DNA from: Emcibacter nanhaiensis
Lineage (GTDB): Bacteria; Pseudomonadota; Alphaproteobacteria; Sphingomonadales; Emcibacteraceae
NCBI RefSeq assembly: GCF_006385175.1
Contig: NZ_VFIY01000015.1
Location: 64,501-128,500 of the forward strand
DNA length: 64,000 nt
Reading direction: 5' to 3'
The notes under the pieces were generated by a model, which saw only the letters and a list, made by a program, of their open reading frames with translations, was not told the origin of the DNA and did no database searches. Below are positions 1 to 8,848 of the stretch, in pieces (positions within the stretch are counted from its first letter, which is position 1; every line of letters begins with the position of its first letter). The position numbers and the translations under genes were made by a program.

Positions 1-141
1 TCGAAGGCGCAACATTTCGGCGACGTCATGTACCGTTCGAAGATAACGTTCGCCCAGTTCGACATTTGCCTCGCTGACATTCAATTAGTTGCGGGGGCGG
101 GTGAATTGCCCGGGAGCATCAGGGGGAGAAAAGCGACGAGA

Positions 142-1917
142 CTAATTGCTGTCTTGTGCCTCTAGTTTTGCTGCCTGAAATTTTGCCATCGCATTCTCCA
201 CAGATGTTTCATAGTGAACAAGCGGGGGTGTCAGGCCAAAAGAAGCCAGGTCTTTTCTGACACTGGAAGATGTGCCGGAAAAGTATAGTTCGCTTCCCTG
301 GCGCTGAACCTTGTGCGCAAGGCCTTCAAGCGTGCTGGCGGCAGTTGAGTCCAGAAAAGGAACAGCACTGAAGTCAATGATCAGAGCTTTGTTACTGTCT
401 CCAATCCTATCCAGAACAGACCCGATAGAGGCGGCTGCCCCGAAAAAGAAAGCGCCGGAGATGCGATAGATTACGACGGCAGGATCACTGGCGACAGTCC
501 GATTATAGGGTTCTCGTATACCAACCTCATCATCTGCTTTGTCTTCGGCCACAAAGGGGATATGAGTTTCGACGGCTGTTGTTTTTGACATCCTGTAAAT
601 AAACAGAACGGAGCCAAGGGCAAAACCGACAACAATGGCTTCCGTAAGGTCTCTGAATATTGTCAGGGCAAAGGTCGTCATCAATACGGCCGCGTCTCCC
701 CGGGACGCCTTGACAAGAGTGACGAAGGCATGTTTTTCGATCATATTCCAGGCAACGATGGCCAATACACCCGCCAGGCTGGCCAGCGGGATATAACTGG
801 CCAGAGGAGCGGCGACCAGGATAAACAGCAACAGGAACAGGGCATGCATTATGCCGGCCACAGGGCCATGGGCGCCTGCGCGAATATTTGTTGCGGTCCG
901 GGCAATGGTGCCCGTCACGCAGATCCCGCCGAACAGGCCTGAGGCAATGTTGGCGACACCCTGCGCCACAAGCTCACAGTTGGAACGATGTCGCCTTCCG
1001 GTCATGCCGTCGGCGACCACGGCGGAAAGCAGTGATTCAATGGAGCCGAGCAGAGCAAAGGCAAAAGCATTGGGAAGTACGGCCATGAGTTTCTCCTGGC
1101 TGAGCTCCGGCAGGGACGGCATCGGCAGGGTGCTGGGAATGCCGCCAAAACGAGTTCCGATGGTTTCCACCGGCAACTCCAGAAAAGCCGCGAGGGCGGC
1201 ACTTGCCGTGACCGTAATCAGTAAGCCAGGCCAATGGGGACGGAAATGTTTGAGGACTATAATGGTCAGGATTGTGAGTAGGGAAAGACCGAGCGTTATC
1301 GGTTCAGCTGTCGGCAGGTTCTCCCAAAGCACGGGAAGCTTTTCCAGCATTGGTCCCGGTTCCGCCTCAGTCAGTCTCAGTCCCGTAAGCTCTTTGATCT
1401 GACTGACGAAAATAATGACGGCGATGCCTGCGGTGAAACCCACGGTAACCGGATAGGGGATAAACTTTATGAATGTTCCCAGGCGCAGATAGCCGATCGC
1501 CAGCAGAAACAGTCCGGACATGATGGTCGCCAGCAGCAGGCCGTCCATGCCATGGGCCTGGACCGTCGTCGCCACCAGGACAATGAAGGCTCCGGCGGGG
1601 CCGCCGATCTGGAACCGGCTTCCGCCCAGCAGGGACACAAGAAATCCGCCAACGATTGCCGTGTAAAGTCCTTGTGCCGGTGTCGCGCCTGAAGCGATGG
1701 CGATGGCCATGGACAGAGGGATGGCAACGATGGCAACCGTCAGTCCGGCGACGGCGTCGGCGCGTAATCGCCGGAGGTTATATCCCTCTTTGAGGATGGT
1801 GATGATTTTGGGGGTAAACAGCTCGGCAAAGCTTGGGGAGAGGGTGAACTGTCTGCTTGTATCTTTCGTCGTCATGTTCTGCGGCAGCCTTTTGTAAGGC
1901 GGCGGCTTCGTCGGCAT
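142..1917 (-). CDS. SulP family anion (sulfate/bicarbonate) transporter with STAS domain
   Basis: Inner-membrane SulP/SLC26-type permease, likely moving sulfate or bicarbonate. Residues about 45-440 are a multi-helix membrane domain that includes the glycine-rich stretch QIGGPAGAFIVLV near residue 105, typical of SulP carriers. A cytoplasmic STAS domain follows at about 465-580, with DFSAVPFLDSTAASTLE. At 591 residues it has the normal family length. Two starts are possible: ATG at 1917, or a second ATG at 1875 that begins MTTKD; neither has a strong Shine-Dalgarno sequence. The gene stands alone. Substrate cannot be read from sequence; sulfate is tempting because a sulfatase lies at 44.1 kb, but that link is inference. 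Confidence 0.9.
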   Translation of the reverse strand: MPTKPPPYKRLPQNMTTKDTSRQFTLSPSFAELFTPKIITILKEGYNLRRLRADAVAGLTVAIVAIPLSMAIAIASGATPAQGLYTAIVGGFLVSLLGGSRFQIGGPAGAFIVLVATTVQAHGMDGLLLATIMSGLFLLAIGYLRLGTFIKFIPYPVTVGFTAGIAVIIFVSQIKELTGLRLTEAEPGPMLEKLPVLWENLPTAEPITLGLSLLTILTIIVLKHFRPHWPGLLITVTASAALAAFLELPVETIGTRFGGIPSTLPMPSLPELSQEKLMAVLPNAFAFALLGSIESLLSAVVADGMTGRRHRSNCELVAQGVANIASGLFGGICVTGTIARTATNIRAGAHGPVAGIMHALFLLLFILVAAPLASYIPLASLAGVLAIVAWNMIEKHAFVTLVKASRGDAAVLMTTFALTIFRDLTEAIVVGFALGSVLFIYRMSKTTAVETHIPFVAEDKADDEVGIREPYNRTVASDPAVVIYRISGAFFFGAAASIGSVLDRIGDSNKALIIDFSAVPFLDSTAASTLEGLAHKVQRQGSELYFSGTSSSVRKDLASFGLTPPLVHYETSVENAMAKFQAAKLEAQDSN

Positions 1918-2273
1918 CTGTCGGCGGCACCGTCGTGAGTGGAAAATTGTTTATGCGGAGAGATTCCGGGCCAGGCCCGGTCGGTGAGAACCTGTGGTGA
2001 GGTATCCAATCCTGATGATCTCTTGATGCATGTGTTTATGCATATAAAACAAAGAGAGTGATGTTTAAAACAAATTATAGGTAGATGGCTACAAATTTTT
2101 GAAGATGGTTTGTACGTAGGCGTGCAGTGGAGAAGGCTGATGCTTTTCGAGGCACATAACTTATCCTATGCCCCGCAAAAAGTTCTTATGGAATGAGGTC
2201 ATAACACAATCGGGCTACGCTTACTTTTATCTTGCAACGCACCCCTCACTCCACGACCCACACCTTCCAATAA
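1918..2273. other. Intergenic region upstream of the SulP gene
   Basis: AT-richer spacer with no convincing gene. It presumably holds the SulP promoter. An inverted repeat ATGCAT-N6-ATGCAT lies near 2025-2045. From 2274 onward an open frame continues into the RTX gene (see that entry), but no start codon and ribosome site can be found for it. Confidence 0.5.
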
Positions 2274-3614
2274 CTCCAGGAACTTTGCGGCTTACCCACG
2301 CCCCGCACTGATGCCGATCTGGCCAGGGCAGAAGCGTGGTTCCAAATACGATATTATCATCAGAATTTTGGTGACAATGGTCTGCAAGCCCGGCGAACTG
2401 AAGAGTCTGACTTGTTCGGCTTAATCGGTGATTATTCTTCAGCAGAAGATAAATTGGCAGCCCATAAAAAAGCGATCAATTTGCTGTTTAATGGGACAAC
2501 TGCCAATGGCAACCACAATATATATGAAATTATCGAAGCCCGGGATGTGCATTCAGCTTTTCCAGAGTCAATCCAGACAGAAATAGATTACCTTGTTTCC
2601 CAACTCAATATTCCAGCTGAAGACCTGAAAGATATTCATTTTGTGCAAGTGGATGAGGAGGGGCTTTCCTCAACATTGAATGGAGGTACATCAGCAGATC
2701 AGACTGAAGCCACGACAAATAATTTGATTCTTGGTGAAGATGAAAACGATACGATTACTATTTCAGTAGGAGTACTCAACAGTATTGAAGAAGTCGATGG
2801 TGGCCAAGGATACAATAGACTGTCAATTCTTGCTGGTGAAACACTGGATGTGAGCACTGTCAATCTGCTCAACATTGATGAACTGACCGGGTCCTGGTCC
2901 GATGAAATCATCTATGGTGCAGTCGGCGCGGATAATATATTCGGCTACGGTGGATATGATACCCTTTATGGCAATGCTGGTGATGATACATTCACCGGTG
3001 GTGGTCAGAACGATGAACTGCACGGAGGCGCAGACAATGATACGTTCCTCTACACCGATGGAGACGGCACCGACGCCATATATGGAGACGATGGTTACGA
3101 TAAACTGCTAGCTTCCGATCTGGATGATAATATTTACACCAGTGCCCTTGAGAGTATAGAAGAGATCGATGGCGGATTGGGCTACAATGCTCTGTATTTG
3201 GGGTCAAGCACCACTCTGGATTCATCCGCGACACTGCTTCTCAACATTGATGAAATTCATGGCTCCTCCGGTGATGACGTGATTATTACTACGGCTGAGG
3301 ATGAAGTGATCTACAGCGGTACTGGCACGGACACAATTGATGCCGGTGCCGGCAATGATCTGGTCATTGACGATCTTGGGAGCGATAGCCAGGTCACTGT
3401 GGCGGACTGGTTCGCTAGCAACGACAATGGCGACTATCATGTGGAAAATATTCAGACCGCCAACATGATCCTGGACCACACCGAAGTTAATCAGCTAATA
3501 CAGGCAATGGCCGGCATGACCATGCCCACTGGGGGCGAGATCGATCTTCAAGATCCTAACAATGCTTCTCTGGCTTCGGTCATTGCTGCGACTTGGGAAA
3601 GCAGGGCCGGATAA
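2274..3614 (+). pseudogene. RTX-type calcium-binding repeat protein, probably 5'-truncated
   Basis: The frame is open from 2274 to the stop at 3612-3614. The first conventional start is a TTG at 2412, giving 400 residues. Upstream codons 2274-2411 encode a coherent acidic/aromatic segment (ADLARAEAWFQIRYYHQ) resembling the helical tail of lysozyme-like domains in other RTX proteins, but it has no ATG or ribosome site. I therefore read this as the remnant of a longer gene. Downstream are nonapeptide-like Ca-binding repeats (YGNAGDDTFTGGG, HGGADNDTF, YGDDGYDKL) and two copies of a roughly 45-residue unit sharing SIEE(V/I)DGG.GYN and LLNIDE(L/I). RTX proteins are usually secreted by type I systems; no exporter gene is nearby. 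Base composition is more AT-rich than its neighbours, suggesting acquisition. A functional short product from TTG 2412 is not excluded. Confidence 0.6.
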
Positions 3615-3634
3615 AGAACCATAGAGAAATGCAG

Positions 3635-3678
3635 AGGGGCAGGATTGCAATCACAACTTCCGTTTAAATCCTGCCCCT
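3635..3678. repeat. Perfect 12-bp inverted repeat after the RTX gene
   Basis: AGGGGCAGGATT at 3635-3646 is mirrored exactly by AATCCTGCCCCT at 3667-3678, with a 20-base loop. No T-tract follows directly, so it may be an mRNA-stabilising stem or part of a double terminator with the next hairpin. Confidence 0.55.
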
Positions 3679-3691
3679 GTAACCAATTTAA

Positions 3692-3728
3692 AGGGCCGGT
3701 CCCTTATTGGGGCCGACCCTTTTGTTTT
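3692..3728 (+). terminator. Rho-independent terminator
   Basis: Arms AGGGCCGGTCCC (3692-3703) and GGGGCCGACCCT (3709-3720) pair with one mismatch and one G-T wobble, followed by TTTGTTTT. It ends rightward transcription from the RTX gene and abuts the stop codon of the leftward amidohydrolase. Confidence 0.75.
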
Positions 3729-5172
3729 AAAGACTAAGCAGGAACTCCCCCACGCGCCAGAAAGAGCGGACCAGAGAAGTGTCGCGGGCGCCGGCGCGCA
3801 TTGTCTCCAGGCCCGCCTTGTCGAGCCAGTAGCCGCCGATCATGACGGCAGAGGGATTTTCCACGGCGCTGATGTTTGCCAGCGGGTCAGAATCGACCAG
3901 AATCAGGTTGGCGCGCCACCCCGGGGTGATGACTCCTGTTTTCGCGAAGCCGAGGGCCGCTCCGCCGTTGCGGGTGGCGGTGATTAGCGCGTCATAAGGG
4001 GCGATACCGGCTTCGACCAGCAGCTCCAGCTCCCGGGTCAGGGCAGCGCCCGGGATATTGACGAAGATGCCGGCGTCGCTGCCGGTCACCAGGGTGACGC
4101 CCTCTTCCTGCATGATCCGGGTTGCGACGCGGTAGAAAACACCCCGCGGGCCCTCATAGGCGTCGGGATCCACGCTGCTCCAGAAGTCATAGTTTCCCCT
4201 GGACAGAAAACGCAGTGCGGGGTTGACGGTGTCCACCCCGGGCCGGCTGAGGTAAGCGCCTTTGGTTTTTGCCACCCGGACCAGATTGTCATGGGCGATC
4301 AGGGTCGGGGTGACCACATCCCCGGCGGCGGCTATCTTTTGCGCCAGGAGGTGCATTTTTTCTTCATCCGGATCATCGCGCAGGCCGTGCCAGACGACGG
4401 ATTCGGTATGCTCGATGGTCTGGAAGCCGCGACCGAGGCTTTCCTCGAACGCAACAGAGAAAGGCTTGTCATGGGGCATGCCCCGTTCCCGCACCCCTTC
4501 CGGACTGTGGCCGCAATAGCTCATGCCGAGGCGCCGGGCTTCCTCCACGGCCGCCTCATAGGCCTCGCGGGTGAGGTTGGAATAGAATTTCAGGGTCCGG
4601 TAGCCGGCGTCATATTGGTCCTGGACCGCGGCCCTGGCCTCGGCAGCAGTGATGATGATTTTCTGGTTGTCCTGCTGGTTGGGGCCGGGACTATTGAGGA
4701 TCGGGCCGGTGGTGATGAAATCCGGGCCCAGGATTTCCCTCTCGGCAAGGCGTTTGGCCAGTGGCAGATGAAACGGCATGCCGCCCATATTGCGGATACC
4801 GGTCACGCCGTGGGCGAGGTAGCCGGCCAGTTCGGCTTCATCCCAGACATGGACATGGGCGTCAATCAGGCCCGGCATCAGGGTGCGCCCCCGGCCGTCG
4901 ACAAACAGGGCGTCTTCCGGCGCAGTCAGTGACCCTGCAGCGCCCACGGCTTCAATGCGGTCGCCGATCACCAGCACGGCGCGCCCGGCTTCCGCTTGCG
5001 GGGCGCCCGGGACCATGGAGAGGAGCCGCACATTGTCGATCAGTACCGCGCGGGGGGCAGAAGGGTCGGGGTCGAGCACCGACGGCGTGTCATGGATGAG
5101 AAAAGTCAGCCACAGGCCGGTGATGACGAGGAGAAGCCCGAAGGCGATGAGGAGGCGTTTGAACATGGGCAC
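3727..5172 (-). CDS. Amidohydrolase family protein (imidazolonepropionase/prolidase-like), membrane-anchored or exported
   Basis: Metal-dependent hydrolase of the amidohydrolase superfamily, 481 residues. Residues 5-26 form an N-terminal hydrophobic segment, a signal peptide or anchor. The metal-site motif DAHVHV has H106 and H108. Other landmarks are a Lys in TLKFYSN (candidate carboxylated lysine), later His in CGHSPEG and TIEHTES, and the final Asp in VTGSDAG, so the catalytic set looks complete. Relatives cleave cyclic amides or X-Pro/Arg dipeptides; the substrate here is unknown. It is a single leftward gene separated by about 150 bp, with a terminator, from the SDR of the ferulate operon, so it is probably an independent unit. 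Confidence 0.85.
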   Translation of the reverse strand: MPMFKRLLIAFGLLLVITGLWLTFLIHDTPSVLDPDPSAPRAVLIDNVRLLSMVPGAPQAEAGRAVLVIGDRIEAVGAAGSLTAPEDALFVDGRGRTLMPGLIDAHVHVWDEAELAGYLAHGVTGIRNMGGMPFHLPLAKRLAEREILGPDFITTGPILNSPGPNQQDNQKIIITAAEARAAVQDQYDAGYRTLKFYSNLTREAYEAAVEEARRLGMSYCGHSPEGVRERGMPHDKPFSVAFEESLGRGFQTIEHTESVVWHGLRDDPDEEKMHLLAQKIAAAGDVVTPTLIAHDNLVRVAKTKGAYLSRPGVDTVNPALRFLSRGNYDFWSSVDPDAYEGPRGVFYRVATRIMQEEGVTLVTGSDAGIFVNIPGAALTRELELLVEAGIAPYDALITATRNGGAALGFAKTGVITPGWRANLILVDSDPLANISAVENPSAVMIGGYWLDKAGLETMRAGARDTSLVRSFWRVGEFLLSL

Positions 5173-5254
5173 AGATACCGCAGGTTATCATTATTTTGGA
5201 AAATACTAATGACTTGAAAAAAGGTTGGCAAGCAATGGATAGCGGTACCTCTGT

Positions 5255-5287
5255 ATAAAAAGGCCGGGCCCCAACCGGGTCCGGCCT
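5255..5287 (-). terminator. Terminator of the feruloyl-CoA synthetase-to-SDR operon
   Basis: On the minus strand, AGGCCGGACCC and GGGCCCGGCCT (plus coordinates 5277-5287 and 5261-5271) form an 11-bp stem with one wobble, followed by TTTTTATA. It lies directly after the SDR stop codon and marks the end of the leftward five-gene operon. Confidence 0.85.
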
Positions 5288-5323
5288 ACTGCCATGTGTT
5301 TGCCAAAAGAGTCTGCCTGGCAC

Positions 5324-6241
5324 TTACACCGGGGCATCCTTGCTTTTCTGGGTGAAGATATGCCTGCGTTTCTGGCCCCATTCCATCAGCGCCTCGGTGC
5401 GCTTTTTCGCCCCCTCGGGATCGCTTTCCAGGGGCGGGAAAGCCTTGAGGATATTATTGAAATAGGCGGCTACCATCTCCTTCACTTCCGGATAGGGCAG
5501 GATGTAGAGCTGGTTCGCCTCGATGCCCTTGTGGACATTTTCCGCCAGTTCCAGCGGGTCCATGCCATGCTGGTAGATATCCTTGAGCGCCTGTTTGCTC
5601 TCTTCGTTGACCACATAACCGGATTTGCCGAGATGGGCCGGGCGGGTGTCGCTGGACAGCGCAATATTGGTGTTGATGTTGGCCGGGCACAGCACCGAAA
5701 CCCCGATGTCATATTTGGCCAGTGCCTCGCGATAGCTTTCCATCAGGCTGATCACGGCCGACTTGGCCGCACTGTAGAGCGCGGTGCCGTCATGGCCGCC
5801 AAACCCGCCCATGGAAGACGTGGACACAATATAGCCCGGCCGTCCGGCCTTGATCATGCGCGGCACAAAGGTCACCATGCCGTTGATCACACCATTCAGG
5901 TTGACCCCCATCACCCAGTCGAAATCCTCGTAGGTGGAGGCTTCGGTCGGGCCGTGGGCGAAGACGCCGGCGGTATTGAACAGCAATTCCGGCGGGCCGC
6001 CATAGATGTCCTCGACCTGATCGGCGACACGGGCATAGGCCTCGCGGTCCATCAGGTCCATCTGGGCGCCATGGGCTTCGATCCCCTCCGCGCGCAGTTT
6101 TTCCAGCGCTGCCTCGAGGGCGTCACCGCGGATATCAACGATGAAGATCCGGCAGCCGAGGCGGCCGAAATATTGCGCCTGGCCGAACGCTGCACCATGG
6201 GCGCCGCCGGTAATGAAGGCGATTTTGTCCTTATAGTCCAT
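5324..6241 (-). CDS. Short-chain dehydrogenase/reductase (SDR)
   Basis: Classical SDR of 305 residues, NAD(P)-dependent. It has the cofactor motif TGGAHGAAFG at 11-20, a variant of TGxxxGxG, then NTAG near 89-92, Ser142/143, and the catalytic Y156-S-A-A-K160. It is longer than the usual 250 residues because of a helical C-terminal extension. It is the last gene of the leftward operon that begins with the feruloyl-CoA synthetase, 36 bp after the MFS gene, and is followed by a terminator. The context suggests oxidation or reduction of a phenylpropanoid-derived alcohol, aldehyde or ketone; the exact substrate is not visible. Confidence 0.88.
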   Translation of the reverse strand: MDYKDKIAFITGGAHGAAFGQAQYFGRLGCRIFIVDIRGDALEAALEKLRAEGIEAHGAQMDLMDREAYARVADQVEDIYGGPPELLFNTAGVFAHGPTEASTYEDFDWVMGVNLNGVINGMVTFVPRMIKAGRPGYIVSTSSMGGFGGHDGTALYSAAKSAVISLMESYREALAKYDIGVSVLCPANINTNIALSSDTRPAHLGKSGYVVNEESKQALKDIYQHGMDPLELAENVHKGIEANQLYILPYPEVKEMVAAYFNNILKAFPPLESDPEGAKKRTEALMEWGQKRRHIFTQKSKDAPV

Positions 6242-6277
6242 TTCGGTCTCCTGTTTGTCTCTCTCAGGCTGTCAAAA

Positions 6278-7591
6278 TCAGGCCTGCGGCGCCGTAGATT
6301 GTCTGGCGACAACGGGCAGCAGCAGGATCAGGCCGGCGATAATGGCGCCGGAGGCCATAATGATGGAAACTTCCGGGATGCCAAAGCCGGCCGCCAGCAG
6401 GAAGCCGACGATGACGGGACCGATGGTGGACCCGCCGCGCCCGGCGCCGACCACGAAGCCGGTGCCGGTGGCCCGGAGCGTGGTGGGATAGCTTCGCGCC
6501 AGGAGGGCAAACAGACCCACGGTGCTGCCATAGATGCAGAAGCCCAGCAGGAAGCCGACGATTTTTAGCAGCATGAGGTCTGGCGGAACCTGGCCGAATA
6601 TAATCACCAGGACCCCGGCCGACAGCATCAGGGCGATGAGCATCTTGCGCAGGTCCCTGAAGGTGGCGACCCAGCCGAACAGGGCGCCGCCGATTATGCC
6701 GCCGACGCTGACCCAGACCGACACTTGGGTGCCGTTGACCTTGTCAAAGCCGAGATCGGTGACGATGGACGGAACCCAGGTCAGGATATAATAGACGGTC
6801 ATGATGTTGAGCAGGTAGCTGAAGGTCAGGGCCAGGGTCAGGCGCAGCTTGTCCCGGGTAAACAGTTCCATGATGCCGGCCTTGGCGGGCGTCTCGGAAA
6901 TCCTGATTTCTTCTGCTTCGCTGTGGCCCAGGGTGCGCAGGATGGCATTGGCTTCCGGCAGCGCCTCCTGTCCCTTCCGGGTGACCAGAAATTCGATGGA
7001 TTCCGGCATGAAGAAATAGGCGACCGGCAGGATCAGCAAGGCGGCGCAGCCGCCAAAGATGAAGACCGACGGCCAGGCGAAATGACTGAGCAGCACCGCG
7101 GCGGCCGATCCGCCGACAAAGCCGCCGATGGCATAGCCGATGCCCATGACGCAGACGGAAAAGTTCCGGCGTTTTTCATTGGAAAACTCAGAACTGATTG
7201 CATTGATGGTCGGGATCATGCCGCCGATGCCGAGACCGGTGATGAAGCGCCAGAACGCCAAGTGATAGATATCCGATGACAGGGCGGATAAAAACATCCC
7301 GCCGCTCATGATCACGAGGCAAATCAGGGTAATTTTGCGGCGGCCGATCCTGTCGGCCAGCGGCGGCAGGACAAAGGAGCCGAGGGTCATGCTGAGCAGG
7401 CCGGCGGAGAAGACAATGCCCATGACGTCTTTGCCAATGGACCAGTCCTGCATAATTCCCGGCGCCGCGAAGGTAATGGCCAGGATGTCAAAACCGTCGA
7501 GGGCATTGAGGAAAACGCATAGCCCGATGACCAGGATTTGCCGGGCCTTCATGGGTTCCCGGTTGATAATGTCCCGCGGATCGTTGTTCAT
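6278..7591 (-). CDS. MFS transporter, aromatic acid:H+ symporter (AAHS) type
   Basis: Major-facilitator permease of 437 residues with about twelve membrane helices. TM1 carries NALDGFDILAITFAAPGI, the acidic DG.D motif typical of AAHS-type aromatic acid:proton symporters such as PcaK/VanK. The TM2-3 loop has LADRIGRRKITL, matching the MFS signature. ATG 7591 is preceded by GGAGG at good spacing. It lies between the alpha/beta hydrolase and the SDR in the operon headed by feruloyl-CoA synthetase, so uptake of ferulate, coumarate or vanillate is the likely role. Substrate is inference. Confidence 0.88.
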   Translation of the reverse strand: MNNDPRDIINREPMKARQILVIGLCVFLNALDGFDILAITFAAPGIMQDWSIGKDVMGIVFSAGLLSMTLGSFVLPPLADRIGRRKITLICLVIMSGGMFLSALSSDIYHLAFWRFITGLGIGGMIPTINAISSEFSNEKRRNFSVCVMGIGYAIGGFVGGSAAAVLLSHFAWPSVFIFGGCAALLILPVAYFFMPESIEFLVTRKGQEALPEANAILRTLGHSEAEEIRISETPAKAGIMELFTRDKLRLTLALTFSYLLNIMTVYYILTWVPSIVTDLGFDKVNGTQVSVWVSVGGIIGGALFGWVATFRDLRKMLIALMLSAGVLVIIFGQVPPDLMLLKIVGFLLGFCIYGSTVGLFALLARSYPTTLRATGTGFVVGAGRGGSTIGPVIVGFLLAAGFGIPEVSIIMASGAIIAGLILLLPVVARQSTAPQA

Positions 7592-7669
7592 GCCGGGCCT
7601 CCCTTACTGTTGTTTCCCTGATAATTTTATTGATCTGCAAAAGGGCCCGCCTGGCGTCCCGCTTGTCGG

Positions 7670-8374
7670 TTAAGTCGTAATCCACTCTTCCAGCGCTTTG
7701 GTGACCTGCTCGGGGCGTTCGATCGGGGCAAAATGGCCGGCATCCTCGATCACCACCAGTTTGGCATTGTCCAGATAGGTCAGCATTTCCTCATGCTGGC
7801 TGAGCGGACTCCACTGATCCTGGCGTCCCACCGCCAGCAGCACCGGGCATTTGATGTGGGGCAGGGTTATGGTAGCATCCGGGCGGTCCAGCAGCGCCTT
7901 GATCTGGCGTTCGTGCTGCTCGGGATCCGCCCGGAGTACCATGGCCGTCAGGGCCCCCATCAGGTCTTTGTCGGAATGTCTGTCTTCATGCACCATCGGC
8001 GGCAGCCAGCGCGCGGCCAGCGCCTCCATACCTTCGTTATAGGCCAGGTCCACTAGTACTTGTCTCTTGGCTTCCTCCCCTTCCTTGCGGGGATGCACGC
8101 CGGTGTCAATCAGCGCCAGTTTCCTGATCCGGTCCGGGGCGAGCCGCGCCATCTCCACAGCGACGCGGGCGCCCATGGAATGACCGGCCACATAAAGCGG
8201 GCCCGGGTTTTTATCCAGGATCTCCTGCGCCATTTTGGTCATGGAAATGCCGCCGGAAACATCGGCAATGCGCACCGGCACAAGGGAGCCGAGCTTTTCC
8301 GCCGCATGTTCCCAGACAATGTCGTCGGACAGCAGGCCGGGGATCAGGATGAGTGTAGGGGTGTCTGCGTTCAT
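7670..8374 (-). CDS. Alpha/beta hydrolase
   Basis: Single-domain alpha/beta-fold hydrolase of 234 residues. The oxyanion segment is IPGLLSDDIVWE near 11-21, the nucleophile elbow GHSMG has Ser66, and the terminal catalytic His is in DAGHFAPIERPE. The small size and motif order match esterases or C-C hydrolases of catabolic operons. It is third in the leftward operon after the SnoaL-like gene and 78 bp before the MFS gene. A feruloyl-esterase or thioesterase-like role would fit feruloyl-CoA metabolism, but that is inference; there is no signal peptide, so it acts in the cytoplasm. Confidence 0.85.
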   Translation of the reverse strand: MNADTPTLILIPGLLSDDIVWEHAAEKLGSLVPVRIADVSGGISMTKMAQEILDKNPGPLYVAGHSMGARVAVEMARLAPDRIRKLALIDTGVHPRKEGEEAKRQVLVDLAYNEGMEALAARWLPPMVHEDRHSDKDLMGALTAMVLRADPEQHERQIKALLDRPDATITLPHIKCPVLLAVGRQDQWSPLSQHEEMLTYLDNAKLVVIEDAGHFAPIERPEQVTKALEEWITT

Positions 8375-8395
8375 CTTCGATTCCGTATCGCTGGC

Positions 8396-8848
8396 TCAGG
8401 AAGTCTGCGGGTTATATTTGATGTCGATGCTGCCCTGGCGATTATGGATCTGCCAGCCCTCACCGGTTTTTTTCAGCTCGTCGGTAAAACTGCCGACCAA
8501 TAGCGGATTAGCTGTCTCGATGGCGCCGCCGTTGCCGGCATCCCCGGAGATCAGCAGCACCCGGCTGAAGGCCAGGACCTCGGTCGGGCTTTTCACCTCG
8601 AACATGCTGTTGGTCAGCAGGTGACAGGTGGTGCGCGGCGGCCGGGCCTCCAGCGAGGCGAGGATTTCCGCCCGGCCGCGGAACGGATTGTCGGGATCGC
8701 TGGGGCGGGCCAGGGTCGCGTCCTCGGTGTAGCAGTCGGCCAGCTCCTGCCAGCGCCCCTGGTCCAGCAGGTTGGTAATCCGGTTGAGCAGCTGCTGGCA
8801 GTACCACTCAATGGCCCGTTTTTCTTCTCCGGTCATTTCGGTGGTCAT
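8396..8848 (-). CDS. SnoaL-like / NTF2-fold protein
   Basis: 150-residue protein with the pattern of a SnoaL-like NTF2-fold domain: an N-terminal helix, YTEDATLARPSDPDNPFRGRAEI, and a C-terminal sheet ending WQIHNRQGSIDIKYN. Members include small isomerases, hydratases and the beta-subunit-like folds of ring-hydroxylating dioxygenases; no dioxygenase alpha subunit is nearby. Its start overlaps the stop of the feruloyl-CoA synthetase gene (ATGA), indicating translational coupling. The role is unknown; because no enoyl-CoA hydratase/lyase is encoded in the window, a lyase or hydratase task on the CoA thioester is a speculative option. Confidence 0.8.
   Translation of the reverse strand: MTTEMTGEEKRAIEWYCQQLLNRITNLLDQGRWQELADCYTEDATLARPSDPDNPFRGRAEILASLEARPPRTTCHLLTNSMFEVKSPTEVLAFSRVLLISGDAGNGGAIETANPLLVGSFTDELKKTGEGWQIHNRQGSIDIKYNPQTS

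Noticed and set aside
3635-3728. Start of a CRISPR or other repeat array
   Set aside because: Only two unrelated hairpins are present, without spacer-repeat periodicity.
8396-8848. Beta subunit of a ring-hydroxylating dioxygenase
   Set aside because: No alpha subunit with a Rieske motif was seen anywhere in the window.
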